From JAFKKS01 sp050187875 (lineage in GTDB: Bacteria > Pseudomonadota > Alphaproteobacteria > Rhizobiales > Xanthobacteraceae): DNA of 64,000 nucleotides. Positions 17,802 to 26,438 of this stretch are shown piece after piece. The notes below the pieces were generated by a model. That model was given only the letters and a program-made list of their open reading frames with translations, ran no database searches and was not told the origin of the DNA. The DNA is taken from the NCBI GenBank assembly GCA_050187875.1, contig JBFWXB010000017.1, positions 1 through 64,000 on the forward strand, given 5' to 3'. Numbering within the stretch: the stretch's first letter is position 1; each line of letters begins with the position of its first letter. The position numbers and the translations under genes are program-made.

Positions 17802-17813
17802 GCAAACGTTTGC
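17802..17813. promoter_or_regulatory. Palindromic operator candidate for the LacI-family regulator
   Basis: A perfect 12-base palindrome, GCAAACGTTTGC, with the central CG typical of LacI/GalR operators. It lies 31 bases before the first permease gene and about 100 bases from the divergent regulator start. Assignment to the regulator is inferred from motif type and location. Confidence 0.65.
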
Positions 17814-17843
17814 ATAAGACCCGATCGGGAGGATCGAGGCGCA

Positions 17844-18617
17844 ATGAGACGGCGCGCATTCTTAGGGATTGCGACCCTCGCAGCGCTAGCTGTGGCCTGG
17901 TACGTGGTCACGGTGCCGCTGGCGCTCGTCTCGCCAGGCCGATTTCCCTCCCCACCGGACGTATGGATCTCGCTGCGGCAAGTTGCAGTGAAGGGTTATG
18001 CCAACGGCCTTCTTCACCAGCACGTCGCGCACAGTCTCAAGCTCGTCATCCTCGGCTTTCTTGTCGCGGCGGGGACGGGGGTGCCCCTCGGGCTCCTGAT
18101 GGGCTGGAGCCGGCGCGCGGAAGCGCTGATCAATCCCGTCTTCCTCATCATCCGTCCGATCCCGCCATTGGCCTGGATTCCCCTCGCGATCCTCTGGCTG
18201 GGGCTCGGCGATGCCGCCAAGATCATGGTGATCTGGTTTGCGGCCTTCGTACCGTCCGTCATCAACAGCTTCACGGGCGTGCGCACGATCGAGCCCTTCG
18301 TCGTCGAAGCGGCGCGCATGCTGGGCACGCCACGGCGACGCTTCATCAGCGAGGTTCTCGTTCCCGCCGCGGCCCCGCAAATCTTCACCGGCTTGCGGCT
18401 TTCGCTGCAGGCGAGCTGGACGACACTCGTCGCGGCGGAACTCGTCGGCGCGCTCTATGGACTAGGTCGCGTCCTCAATGTCGCGCAGCAGGACATCTAT
18501 CCCGGCATGATCTTCGTCGGCATGGCGTGCGTGGCCATTCTCGGCTGGGCATCAACCCAGGTATTGGCATGGATGGAGTCGTCCGCGCTCCCCTGGGTTC
18601 AGCTGGAGCGCGCTTAG
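17844..18617 (+). CDS. Sulfonate/nitrate/taurine-type ABC transporter permease (SsuC/TauC family)
   Basis: A 257-residue permease. GGAGGATCGAGG precedes the chosen ATG at 17844. It has the SsuC/TauC elements G-x-P-L-G-L-L-M-G-W, R-P-I-P-P-L-A-W-I-P and the coupling loop V-E-A-A-R-M-L-G-T. First gene after the LacI-type operator. The next permease starts two bases after its stop. Together with 18620-21293 it makes a complete importer with two different permeases, an ATPase and a binding protein, unlike TauABC, which uses one permease. Confidence 0.9.
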   Translation: MRRRAFLGIATLAALAVAWYVVTVPLALVSPGRFPSPPDVWISLRQVAVKGYANGLLHQHVAHSLKLVILGFLVAAGTGVPLGLLMGWSRRAEALINPVFLIIRPIPPLAWIPLAILWLGLGDAAKIMVIWFAAFVPSVINSFTGVRTIEPFVVEAARMLGTPRRRFISEVLVPAAAPQIFTGLRLSLQASWTTLVAAELVGALYGLGRVLNVAQQDIYPGMIFVGMACVAILGWASTQVLAWMESSALPWVQLERA

Positions 18618-18619
18618 CG

Positions 18620-19408
18620 ATGGATGCCGTGGTGCCACGCCTGACGCGCTCCGAGACGATTGCCTACGGCGCGATCGGGCTGCTCCTGTTTTTCGGCCTT
18701 TGGAGTCTTCTCTCCCTATCCGGCATGGTGCAGCGCGAGTTTCTGCCCACGCCGTTCGAGGTCGCATCGCGGTTCACTCAGCTTCTCGTAACGCCCTTTG
18801 CCGGCGCGACGCTTTTGCAGCATCTCGGCTCGAGCGTGCTTCGCTTCGCTTATGGCTTCCTGCTCGGCGCCGCCGTCGGCATTCCGCTCGGATTGCTGAT
18901 GGGCTGGTTCCGCGTGCTCGATGATGTGCTCACACCGGTGTTCGACGCGCTGCGCTTCATTGCGCCGATCGCGTGGGTGCCGTTTGCCGCCCTGTGGTTT
19001 GGAACCGGAATTGGCGGGCCAATCCTCATCATCTTTGCCGGCGCCTTTCCGCCCTGCCTCATCAACGCCTATCGCGGGGCGCGCTTCGTGAGCCGCCCGC
19101 TGATCGAGGCGGCGCGCATGCTCGGCACCAGCAATTCACGCATCATCCTGGAGGTCCTGCTGCCGGCCTCGACGGCGTCGATCGTTGCGGGTTTGCGCGT
19201 CTCCGCCGGACTTGGCTGGCAATCGCTGATCGGCGCGGAGTTGATCGTCGCGTCGAGCGGTATCGGTTTCATGATGGTGCAGGCGCAATTGAACATCTCC
19301 ACCGCCACGGTCATGAGCGGAATGATCGCAATCGGCATTGTCGGTCTCTTGATCGACGTCGCGTTGCGATGGGCGGAGGCGGAAGTGCGCCGCCGTGGCT
19401 TGGCTTAG
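18620..19408 (+). CDS. Second SsuC/TauC-type ABC transporter permease
   Basis: A 262-residue permease related to its upstream neighbour. It shows G-I-P-L-G-L-L-M-G-W-F, I-A-P-I-A-W-V-P-F-A and I-E-A-A-R-M-L-G-T-S, then the G-L-G-W-Q-S-L-I-G-A-E element. The start at 18620 follows the previous stop by two bases; the frame is open far upstream only because it overlaps the first permease gene in another frame. Probably a heterodimer with 17844-18617. Confidence 0.9.
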   Translation: MDAVVPRLTRSETIAYGAIGLLLFFGLWSLLSLSGMVQREFLPTPFEVASRFTQLLVTPFAGATLLQHLGSSVLRFAYGFLLGAAVGIPLGLLMGWFRVLDDVLTPVFDALRFIAPIAWVPFAALWFGTGIGGPILIIFAGAFPPCLINAYRGARFVSRPLIEAARMLGTSNSRIILEVLLPASTASIVAGLRVSAGLGWQSLIGAELIVASSGIGFMMVQAQLNISTATVMSGMIAIGIVGLLIDVALRWAEAEVRRRGLA

Positions 19409-19416
19409 GGGCATCA

Positions 19417-20226
19417 ATGGCAGCAATCACTTTTGATGCGGTCGAAAAGACCTTTCGCCGGGCGGGGATCGACTTTCCCGCCCTGGCGCGCGTCGATCTC
19501 GACATCGCCGACAAGGAATTCGTCGCCATCGTCGGGCCGTCGGGATGCGGCAAGACCACATGTCTTCGGCTCGCCGCGGGTTTCGAGTTTCCGACCGCCG
19601 GTACGGTCAGCGTCGGCGGGCGGCGCGTCACCGGCCCCGGACCCGATCGCGCCGTGGTGTTCCAGCAATTCGCGCTCTTTCCGTGGAAGACCGTGCACGA
19701 CAACATCGCGCTCGGCTTGCGGAACAAAGGCATCGCGCGGAAGGAGCGCGATGGCCGCGTCGCCGAAGCGATCGCGCTCATGAATCTGCAAGGCTACGAG
19801 AGCGCATTTCCGCAACACCTCTCCGGCGGCATGCAGCAGCGCGTCGCCATCGCACGCGCTTACGTGCTCGATCCGGACGTTCTGTTGATGGACGAGCCGT
19901 TCGGTGCGCTCGACGCGCAGACGCGCGTGACGATGCAGGAGGAGCTGGTGCGCGTCGCGCGGCGCAATCCGCGCACCGTCCTCTTCATCACCCACGCGGT
20001 GGAGGAGGCGGTGTATCTCGCCGATCGCGTCGCGATCATGAGCCGGCGACCCGGGCGCATCAAAGAGATCATCGATGTGCGCGCCGTTCGCGAGAGCGAA
20101 AAATGGGACGCGCATGAGCGCATCGAAGATGTGATGGACCTCGAATCTTTCGTGCATTTGCGCACGCATATCTGGCGTTCGCTGCGCGAGGAGAAGGGCG
20201 GCGAAGCCGCCGAGCGTAAGAAATGA
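19417..20226 (+). CDS. Sulfonate/nitrate/taurine-type ABC transporter ATP-binding protein (SsuB/TauB family)
   Basis: A 269-residue ATPase. Walker A GPSGCGKTT is at residues 40-48, followed by the Q-loop F-Q-Q-F-A-L-F-P-W-K-T-V typical of SsuB/TauB, the signature LSGGMQQRVAIARA and L-L-M-D-E-P-F-G-A-L-D. A 40-residue C-terminal extension, charged and ending in K-K, follows the H-loop. The start at 19417 is eight bases after the second permease. Confidence 0.92.
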   Translation: MAAITFDAVEKTFRRAGIDFPALARVDLDIADKEFVAIVGPSGCGKTTCLRLAAGFEFPTAGTVSVGGRRVTGPGPDRAVVFQQFALFPWKTVHDNIALGLRNKGIARKERDGRVAEAIALMNLQGYESAFPQHLSGGMQQRVAIARAYVLDPDVLLMDEPFGALDAQTRVTMQEELVRVARRNPRTVLFITHAVEEAVYLADRVAIMSRRPGRIKEIIDVRAVRESEKWDAHERIEDVMDLESFVHLRTHIWRSLREEKGGEAAERKK

Positions 20227-20243
20227 AACATGGGAGGAAGAAC

Positions 20244-21293
20244 ATGGTGAGACGACTAGCTTCTGCGGCCCTCGTCGGCGCGCTTCTGTGCGCTTCTCCG
20301 ATGACGGCATCGGCGCAAACGCCAATCAATGTCAGCTATCAGCCCGCGCTCTATTGGGCGCTACCCTATTACGTCGCGACCGAGAAAGGCTGGTGGAAAG
20401 AGGTGGGCCTCGCGCCGAACTTCTCGGTCTTCCCGGCCGGCGCGCCGCAAGTTGCCGCTGCGCAGGCGAAATCCTGGGATGTCGGGGGCGCCGGATCGGT
20501 GCCTGCGACGCTCGGCGCAGCGCGCTCAGGGCTTTTGACCATCGGCATCACCAATGACGAATCCAAGGCCAACGTGATGATGGTGCGCGGCGAGAAGTTC
20601 GACGCGTTTAAGGCAAACCCAAAGAGTCTCAAAGGCCAGCGCATTCTCCTGACCACGAACTCGACGGGGGATTACGCGGTCCGCAGTTGTCTCACGAAAT
20701 TTGGCGTCGCGTTCACGGACGTGCAATTCGTGAATCTCGGACAGGCGCAGATTCTCTCCGCCATCATATCGAACAACGGTGATGTCGCGGGCGTCTGGGC
20801 GCCGAACAACTACACGCTCGAAGAAAAAGCCGGCGCCAAGACGCTATGCACCGGCGCCGATGCCGGCGCGATCGTGCCTGGCGCTCTGATCGTGCGCGCT
20901 GAATACGCCAAGGAGCATCCAAAGAACGTCGCGGCGTACCTTGCCGTCTACCTTCGGGTTTGGAGCTGGGCAAAAGCTAACCCGAAGGAAGCGCGGGAGA
21001 TGACGAAGAAGTTTTACGCGCAGGGCGGCGTCGAGATTTCCGACCGGGCGATCGAACAGGAATTTGCACAGCGGCCCGTGTTCCTGCTCGACGAGCAGCT
21101 CAAGATCATGGATCGCAGCAAAGGAAGTGCCGACGTCGACAAATGGATGAGCGCCATCGCCAGATTCATGGTCGATGTCGGTACGCTGCCGCAAGCGCCG
21201 GACGTGAAGGCCTTTGTTACCGACGAATACATGAAGATGGTCGCGACCGATCCGAAGCTGAAGGCCTTTGCGACTGAATTCGACAAGAAGTGA
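20244..21293 (+). CDS. ABC transporter substrate-binding protein (SsuA/TauA/NMT1-like)
   Basis: A 349-residue periplasmic binding protein with a Sec signal (cleavage near A-S-A-Q). GGGAGGAAG six bases before the ATG at 20244 decides this start over an upstream ATG at 20223, which overlaps the ATPase stop. The mature sequence has the family features V-S-Y-Q-P-A-L-Y-W-A, Y-Y-V-A-T-E-K-G-W-W and G-D-V-A-G-V-W-A-P-N, and a pair of Cys (around residues 146 and 203) that could form a disulfide. Context with hpsN, hpsO and hpsP homologues makes a C3 sulfonate such as dihydroxypropanesulfonate the leading ligand candidate; that is inference. Confidence 0.88.
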   Translation: MVRRLASAALVGALLCASPMTASAQTPINVSYQPALYWALPYYVATEKGWWKEVGLAPNFSVFPAGAPQVAAAQAKSWDVGGAGSVPATLGAARSGLLTIGITNDESKANVMMVRGEKFDAFKANPKSLKGQRILLTTNSTGDYAVRSCLTKFGVAFTDVQFVNLGQAQILSAIISNNGDVAGVWAPNNYTLEEKAGAKTLCTGADAGAIVPGALIVRAEYAKEHPKNVAAYLAVYLRVWSWAKANPKEAREMTKKFYAQGGVEISDRAIEQEFAQRPVFLLDEQLKIMDRSKGSADVDKWMSAIARFMVDVGTLPQAPDVKAFVTDEYMKMVATDPKLKAFATEFDKK

Positions 21294-21342
21294 GAACGTG
21301 CGGGCGGCCGGCCACGCCGGTCGTCCCTTCTGGGATCATGTG

Positions 21343-22656
21343 ATGGCGATCGAATATCTGAAACGGGCAACGAAAACGCCGGACAGCGAGACGGGGGCTG
21401 CGCGCGACGTGGTCACCGAAATGCTCGCGGTCATCGAACGCGGCGGCGAACAGGCGGTTGCCGACTATGCCCGCAAGCTCGATCGCTGGGTGGGGCCGAT
21501 TGTCGTTGATCCAGACGAGGTCGATAGCCGGGCGGCGCAAGTGCCTGAATCCGTCCGGCGTGACATCGAATTCGCGACCGATCAGGTGCGCCGGTTCGCG
21601 CTGGCGCAGCGCGACAGCGCGCGCGATTTTTCCGTCGAGCTTCTCCCCGGGCTCGTCGCCGGGCAGCGCCTGGTGCCGGTCAATGTTGCCGGTTGCTATG
21701 TCCCGACCGGCCGTTATGCGCATATCGCATCCGCTTATATGTCGATCGCGACGGCGAAGGCGGCTGGCGTGAAGACGGTCGTCGCCTGCTCCACGCCCTA
21801 CAAGGGTGAGGGGATTCATCCTTACGTGCTTTACGCCATGAAAGCGGCCGGCGCCGATGTCGTCATGACGCTGGGTGGTGTCCAGGCGATCGCGGCGATG
21901 GCGTTCGGCCTGTTCACTGGGCGACCAGCCGATATCATTGTCGGGCCCGGCAATAAGTTCGTCGCCGAAGCCAAGCGCATGCTCTTCGGCAAAGTCGGCA
22001 TCGACGTTTTCGCCGGCCCATCCGAGGTCGCGATCATTGCCGACGCGAGTGCCGACCCGGAGATCGTCGCAGTCGACCTGGTCGGCCAGGCCGAGCACGG
22101 ACATGAAAGCCCGGCATGGTTGTTCACGACCTCGCGCGTGTTGGCGGACGCCGTAATGCGTCGTGTCCCGGAATTGATCGCACAGCTGCCGGCGACGGCC
22201 CGTGATGCTGCCGCCGCCGCGTGGCGTGACTACGGGGAGGTCGTGTTGTGCGGCACGCGCGAGGAAATGGCGGAAATCTCTGATCGCTACGCGTGCGAGC
22301 ACCTCGAAGTCCATGCGGCGGATCTCGACTGGTGGCTCGCGCGGCTGACGAATTACGGCTCGCTCTTTCTCGGCGAGGAAACGACCGTGGCGTTCGGCGA
22401 TAAGGCGTCTGGGCCCAACCACATCCTCCCGACCAAGCTCGCCGCGCGCTATTCCGCCGGCCTGTCGGTGCACAAATTCCTCAAGCCGCTGACGTGGCAG
22501 CGAGCCGACCGCAACGCCTGTAAGGCGCTCGCGCCGACGACCGCGCGCATCTCCCGACTCGAAGGCATGGAGGCGCACGCGCGCACGGCCGATGCGCGGA
22601 TGCGGAAATATTTCACCGGTCACAACTTCGACATGGGCGCGCCGGTCGAGTCCTGA
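21343..22656 (+). CDS. hpsN: Histidinol-dehydrogenase-family enzyme, probable sulfopropanediol 3-dehydrogenase (HpsN)
   Basis: A 437-residue NAD- and zinc-dependent dehydrogenase. Expected zinc ligands are Q249 and H252 (GQAEHG), D353 (FGDKASGPNH) and H412 (EAHAR); the catalytic Glu-His pair is E319-H320. HisD enzymes have Tyr or similar where K354 stands, and the surrounding genes are not histidine genes. HpsN oxidises (R)-2,3-dihydroxypropane-1-sulfonate to (R)-sulfolactate, and in known clusters it is accompanied by an SDR and a zinc alcohol dehydrogenase, exactly as here. The ATG at 21343 has a weak ribosome site; a GTG at 21298 would add 15 residues. Housekeeping HisD is the alternative, made unlikely by the context. 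Confidence 0.8.
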   Translation: MAIEYLKRATKTPDSETGAARDVVTEMLAVIERGGEQAVADYARKLDRWVGPIVVDPDEVDSRAAQVPESVRRDIEFATDQVRRFALAQRDSARDFSVELLPGLVAGQRLVPVNVAGCYVPTGRYAHIASAYMSIATAKAAGVKTVVACSTPYKGEGIHPYVLYAMKAAGADVVMTLGGVQAIAAMAFGLFTGRPADIIVGPGNKFVAEAKRMLFGKVGIDVFAGPSEVAIIADASADPEIVAVDLVGQAEHGHESPAWLFTTSRVLADAVMRRVPELIAQLPATARDAAAAAWRDYGEVVLCGTREEMAEISDRYACEHLEVHAADLDWWLARLTNYGSLFLGEETTVAFGDKASGPNHILPTKLAARYSAGLSVHKFLKPLTWQRADRNACKALAPTTARISRLEGMEAHARTADARMRKYFTGHNFDMGAPVES

Positions 22657-23426
22657 TGTTCCGTCTCGCTTCCCTTTTCGATCTGAGCGGTCGCACGGCG
22701 ATGGTCACCGGCGGCAATTCCGGCATTGGCTTGGCGCTCGCGCGCGCATTGGGATTGGCAGGAGCGAAGCTCGTGCTTGTTGCCCGGCGACAGGACCAAT
22801 TAGCGGCGGCGGCCGAGCGGTTGCGCGCGGAAGATATCGGGGCGGTGATGATCGAAGCCGATTTGGCGCAGCCGGACGGCCCCGATGCCGCGGTCTCACA
22901 GGCGCGCCAGTCCACGGATGCCATTGATATTCTCATCAATTCCGCGGGGATCAATCTGCGCAAGCCGTTCGAGGACGTGACCGTCGACGAATTCGACCGC
23001 CACATGGCTGTCCATCTGCGCGCGCCATTCCGCCTGACGCAGTTGCTCGCGCCGGCCATGGCGGAACGGGGCTGGGGCCGCATCATCAATATCGCGTCGC
23101 TGCAGTCATTGCGCGCCTTCCCGAATTCCGCGCCTTACGGTACGGCGAAGGGCGGGGTCGTGCAGCTGACGCGCGCGATAGCGGAGCATTGGTCGCCGCG
23201 CGGCATCACGTGCAACGCCATCGCGCCGGGCTTCTTTCCGACGCCGCTGACGGCGCCCGTGTTCGACGATCCGCAACGGGCGGCGCGGAATGCGGCGCAG
23301 ACCGCGATCGGGCGCAACGGCGAACTCACCGATCTTTACGGCGCGGCCGTCTTCCTTGCGTCGGACGCATCAGCCTATGTTACAGGCCAGACGCTGTTCG
23401 TTGACGGCGGTTTCACGGCGAAATGA
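22656..23426 (+). CDS. hpsO: SDR-family oxidoreductase, probable HpsO
   Basis: A classical short-chain dehydrogenase of 256 residues. The cofactor motif TGGNSGIG spans residues 18-25, and the catalytic triad is S148, Y161 and K165 (Y-G-T-A-K). No basic residue follows the first strand in the NADP-selecting way, so NAD is more likely. Its ATG shares one base with the hpsN stop (TGATG), so translation is coupled. In characterised DHPS catabolism HpsO and HpsP interconvert the two enantiomers through the 2-keto compound so that HpsN can use both; this assignment rests on gene order and family. Confidence 0.75.
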   Translation: MFRLASLFDLSGRTAMVTGGNSGIGLALARALGLAGAKLVLVARRQDQLAAAAERLRAEDIGAVMIEADLAQPDGPDAAVSQARQSTDAIDILINSAGINLRKPFEDVTVDEFDRHMAVHLRAPFRLTQLLAPAMAERGWGRIINIASLQSLRAFPNSAPYGTAKGGVVQLTRAIAEHWSPRGITCNAIAPGFFPTPLTAPVFDDPQRAARNAAQTAIGRNGELTDLYGAAVFLASDASAYVTGQTLFVDGGFTAK

Positions 23427-23433
23427 GGCTGGC

Positions 23434-24429
23434 ATGAAAGCCCTCGTTTATACCGGCCCGAACGCCATCGTGTTTCGCGACGAAGCGGATCCGCAACCGC
23501 GCAATGACGAGGTTCTTGTCAGCGTCGAGGCGGTCGGGATTTGCGGTTCCGATATGCATGCGTTTCATGGCCACGATACGCGCCGGCCGCCACCGCTGGT
23601 CCTCGGCCACGAAGCCGCCGGCCGTATCGTCAGCGGCCCGCGCACGGGACAGCGCGTTGCCATCAATCCACTCGTCTCCTGCGGCGCCTGCGAAGCCTGC
23701 GCCAGCGGGCGCGCGCATCTGTGTCCCTCGCGCGAGATCATCTCCATGCCGCCGCGGCCCGGCGCTTTCGCCGAATTCGTGCGCGTTCCCGCAAGCAACG
23801 TCGTTCCCGTCCCGGATGGGTTGGCGATCGAAAAGGCGGCGCTCACCGAGCCGCTCGCGGTCTCGTATCATGCCGTCCACCTCGGCGCGCGGCTTCTTGC
23901 ACGGCCACTGAGCGCCGCGCGCTGCGTCGTGCTTGGCGGCGGCGCGATCGGGCTTGGCTGCGCGCTCGTGCTTGCCATGCAGGGCGCGCCCGACATTCGT
24001 GTCGGCGAGCCTTCACCAGCGCGCCGTCGGACGGTCGAGCGAGCCGGCGCCTTTCAAGCTTACGTGCCCGATAGCGCCGACGAACCGCACGACTCCTCGA
24101 TCGACATCGTGATCGATGCGGTCGGCGCCGCCGCGACGCGCGCCGCCGCGAGCCGCCTGGTGCGGCCCGGCGGCGTGATCGTGCATGTTGGCCTTTTGCC
24201 GGGGTCGGAAGGCTTCGACGTGCGCAAGATCACGCTGCAGGAAATCACCGTGACTGGGACCTACTGCTACACGCCGCTTGATTTTCGCGAGACGCTGGCC
24301 GCAATCGCGGATGGACGACTTGGACCGCTGAACTGGTTTGAAGAGCGGCCGCTCGCTAACGGTCCGCAAGCTTTCCGCGATCTCGATGCGGGCACAACCG
24401 CCGCGGCAAAAATCGTGCTCAAGCCCTAA
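23434..24429 (+). CDS. hpsP: Zinc-dependent alcohol dehydrogenase, probable HpsP
   Basis: A 331-residue medium-chain dehydrogenase. Catalytic zinc ligands are C37, H59 and E60 (GHE), and the structural zinc is held by C83, C86, C89 and C97. The GGGAIGLG motif near residue 164 binds the dinucleotide. I chose the ATG at 23434, seven bases after the SDR stop; the longer open frame upstream overlaps that gene. It is the third member of the hpsN-hpsO-hpsP set and the last gene of the operon. Confidence 0.78.
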   Translation: MKALVYTGPNAIVFRDEADPQPRNDEVLVSVEAVGICGSDMHAFHGHDTRRPPPLVLGHEAAGRIVSGPRTGQRVAINPLVSCGACEACASGRAHLCPSREIISMPPRPGAFAEFVRVPASNVVPVPDGLAIEKAALTEPLAVSYHAVHLGARLLARPLSAARCVVLGGGAIGLGCALVLAMQGAPDIRVGEPSPARRRTVERAGAFQAYVPDSADEPHDSSIDIVIDAVGAAATRAAASRLVRPGGVIVHVGLLPGSEGFDVRKITLQEITVTGTYCYTPLDFRETLAAIADGRLGPLNWFEERPLANGPQAFRDLDAGTTAAAKIVLKP

Positions 24430-24829
24430 CGTGGCGATCTGTCTGCTACCGCTATCCCCAACTTTCAAAAGACGGACTGAAAGTCGGACGTTTTAACCTC
24501 GTCCAACATTCTCAATAGCTTGCGCCTCCGCGACGGCACATTTTTGCAAGTGATGCGCGAGCGCGCACAGCAATACGTCTCAACCTCATAATCATCAAAG
24601 TCAGGCCACAGCGCGAGCACATCTGCGCCCAAGTCGTTAAGAAAAGTCCGCCGGCCCGCGCAAGGGCAGGACGCACTGAGTGGACGAAAGCGCGGGCACT
24701 TAGTGTCGCCGACCTCGGTTTAGGTTGCGATGCAAGCGTGCGTCGTTGCGCAATGCAGCGGCGGCCATCGACCCTCGGTGGCGTACTCGAACTCAGCATC
24801 CATTCACGGGATAATAGAAGGAAGGGGAT
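24430..24829. other. Intergenic stretch before the beta-helix gene
   Basis: Four hundred bases without a convincing gene. Apart from the hairpin at 24461-24484, I see no clear promoter box. The promoter of the beta-helix gene must lie here. AGAAGGAAGGGGAT (24816-24829) is its strong ribosome binding site. Confidence 0.5.
24461..24484 (+). terminator. Hairpin after the hps operon
   Basis: ACTTTCA (24461-24467) and TGAAAGT (24478-24484) form a perfect 7-base stem with a 10-base loop, 31 bases past the last stop. TTTT follows at 24491-24494. A modest Rho-independent terminator is the likeliest reading. Confidence 0.5.
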
Positions 24830-26398
24830 ATGGGTACTATTACGATTAGCCCCGGTGCCAACATCCAGAAAACAATCAACGCGGCGCCGGCCGGCACCAC
24901 GATCGTGTTCAAGCCGGGCGTCTACGACGTTTCGAAAGTCATCAATCTCAAGTCCGGCGTATCGCTCCAAGGGCAGGCCGGGGCCAAGCTCCAGTCAAAT
25001 GGAAAGGCTGGCATTTTCCAAGGGCTTGGCGTTCACGACGTCAATATTTCCGGGTTTACTTTCGATGGCCGTAACGGCGGACCGTCAAATTCCGGGGCGA
25101 TCTATCTGGATTCCTCAACGGGAAGCGGAAGCGGGACACCGAGCAACAACATCCACATCACGAATAACACGTTCCAGAACTGGACGAACAAGTCGGGGTC
25201 CAATCTCTGGCTCTGGCACACGCAGAATACGTACGTTCAGGGAAACACCTTCAAGAATGGTTGGGAGGCCGTTGGCTGGTCGACGGACAAAGGCGCACCG
25301 CCGATGAACAATCTGGTGGTGTCGAACAATGTCATCACCGGCATGAAATACATCGGCATCGAGACCGCATTCGACTCGACCGTCTCCAACGTTCACATCG
25401 ATTACAACAAGATCAGCAATATCGGAGACATGTCGATCTCGTTTGTGGAAGGCGAGACTGGCGGCAAGGTTATGTCGGGCACTGTCAAGGGCAATCAAAT
25501 CGACGGCGCCAACTCCGGAGGAACGCTGGTCGAGCTCGGCAACTACGGCGGGCCGTTCAACGTCACCGTCTCGGACAACGTCTTGTCCAACCATGAGTGG
25601 GGAATGATGTTCTCGCATACCCCCGGCATGGCGGTGCTGAACAACAAATTCGTCAACGTTGAGAGCCCCTTTTCCGACGACGGAGGGTACGACGGAACGG
25701 AATGGATCGGCACCAACACCATCGACGGCGTGAAGCAGACCGGTTGGCCTGGCCACACGTACGGACCTCAGCCGACTCTCTATTCCTCGCCGAACACAGG
25801 CACTTATGTGGCTGCGAATGAGCCGCAATATCAGATGGCGCCGGCCGTGGGGGCGAGCGCGGTAGCGTCGGCTGAAACGACGAGCCTGCAGGGCGTGACG
25901 ACCACCGGTACGGTCGATGTCCCCACGAAGGGCACGGCCGATCTGCCGGTTGCGTCAGGCGACACGCCGAGCCTCCAGCCAGTGACGACAACCGGCACGG
26001 TCGCTCTTCCGGCGAATGGCACCGCCGATCTGCCCACGAGTGGTATCGCCGATGTTCCGGTGGTTCCGATCCAACCGAGCACGCTGCTTGGCAACCTAGG
26101 AACGAGCGCGGATTTCTCGCAGAGCGGAGCAAGCCTGGGTCAGGATCCGATTGGCAGTGCTTTCTCCGGCACGCTGGACCGCGACGGAGCCGGGATTCTG
26201 CATGAGCCGGTGGGCGGATCGCTTGCAGCGGACCTCACGAATATCGGGCGACTTGGCGAAACGACGATCGTCGGGGATTCACGTGCCGGCATCAGCATCC
26301 AGCCTCAACCGGCCAATCTCGGCACGGCGTTCAGCAGTTTGGATCAAAGCGTGAAGCAGCCTGAGGCGTTGAATCCCGACATGTGGCGACACGCATAA
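24830..26398 (+). CDS. Right-handed beta-helix repeat protein, probable type I secretion substrate
   Basis: A 522-residue protein. Residues 1 to about 320 read as a pectate-lyase-like parallel beta-helix: repeated N-N-x-I, V-x-G-N-x-F and I-T-N-N-T-F rungs rich in Asn, Gly, Ser and Thr, starting with I-S-P-G-A-N-I-Q-K-T-I. Residues about 325-430 are a Pro/Thr/Gly/Val-rich linker with two 29-residue repeats. The last 90 residues are Gly/Asp/Ser-rich without RTX nonapeptides and end in M-W-R-H-A. There is no Sec signal peptide, and an exporter plus membrane fusion protein follow, so secretion by that system is likely. Fold relatives include polysaccharide lyases and mannuronan epimerases; no catalytic residue set can be assigned, so the activity (polysaccharide binding, lyase or epimerase) is open. 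Confidence 0.8.
   Translation: MGTITISPGANIQKTINAAPAGTTIVFKPGVYDVSKVINLKSGVSLQGQAGAKLQSNGKAGIFQGLGVHDVNISGFTFDGRNGGPSNSGAIYLDSSTGSGSGTPSNNIHITNNTFQNWTNKSGSNLWLWHTQNTYVQGNTFKNGWEAVGWSTDKGAPPMNNLVVSNNVITGMKYIGIETAFDSTVSNVHIDYNKISNIGDMSISFVEGETGGKVMSGTVKGNQIDGANSGGTLVELGNYGGPFNVTVSDNVLSNHEWGMMFSHTPGMAVLNNKFVNVESPFSDDGGYDGTEWIGTNTIDGVKQTGWPGHTYGPQPTLYSSPNTGTYVAANEPQYQMAPAVGASAVASAETTSLQGVTTTGTVDVPTKGTADLPVASGDTPSLQPVTTTGTVALPANGTADLPTSGIADVPVVPIQPSTLLGNLGTSADFSQSGASLGQDPIGSAFSGTLDRDGAGILHEPVGGSLAADLTNIGRLGETTIVGDSRAGISIQPQPANLGTAFSSLDQSVKQPEALNPDMWRHA
25880..26053 (+). repeat. Two imperfect 87-bp in-frame repeats in the tail of the beta-helix protein
   Basis: Units 25880-25966 and 25967-26053 encode 29 residues each with shared S-L-Q-x-V-T-T-T-G-T-V, then P-x-x-G-T-A-D-L-P. 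A third, shorter echo (G-I-A-D-V-P) follows. They look like a flexible stalk between the beta-helix and the C-terminal region. Confidence 0.75.
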
Positions 26399-26411
26399 GT
26401 TCGACGCGAAA

Positions 26412-26433
26412 ACGCGGCATGCTTATGCCGCGT
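26412..26433 (+). terminator. Strong hairpin after the beta-helix gene
   Basis: A perfect 9-base stem, ACGCGGCAT (26412-26420) and ATGCCGCGT (26425-26433), with a GCTT loop, 14 bases after the stop. There is no U-run. It probably stabilises the cargo transcript or attenuates read-through into the exporter gene. Confidence 0.6.
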
Positions 26434-26438
26434 GCGAC

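Noticed and set aside
21343..22656. Reading the HisD-family gene as housekeeping histidinol dehydrogenase
   Set aside because: Neighbours are a sulfonate-type importer, an SDR and a zinc dehydrogenase, with no his genes; the HpsN reading explains all of them.
25100..26398. RTX calcium-binding nonapeptides in the beta-helix protein
   Set aside because: The Gly/Asn/Asp-rich parts follow beta-helix rung spacing; no G-G-x-G-x-D repeats are present.
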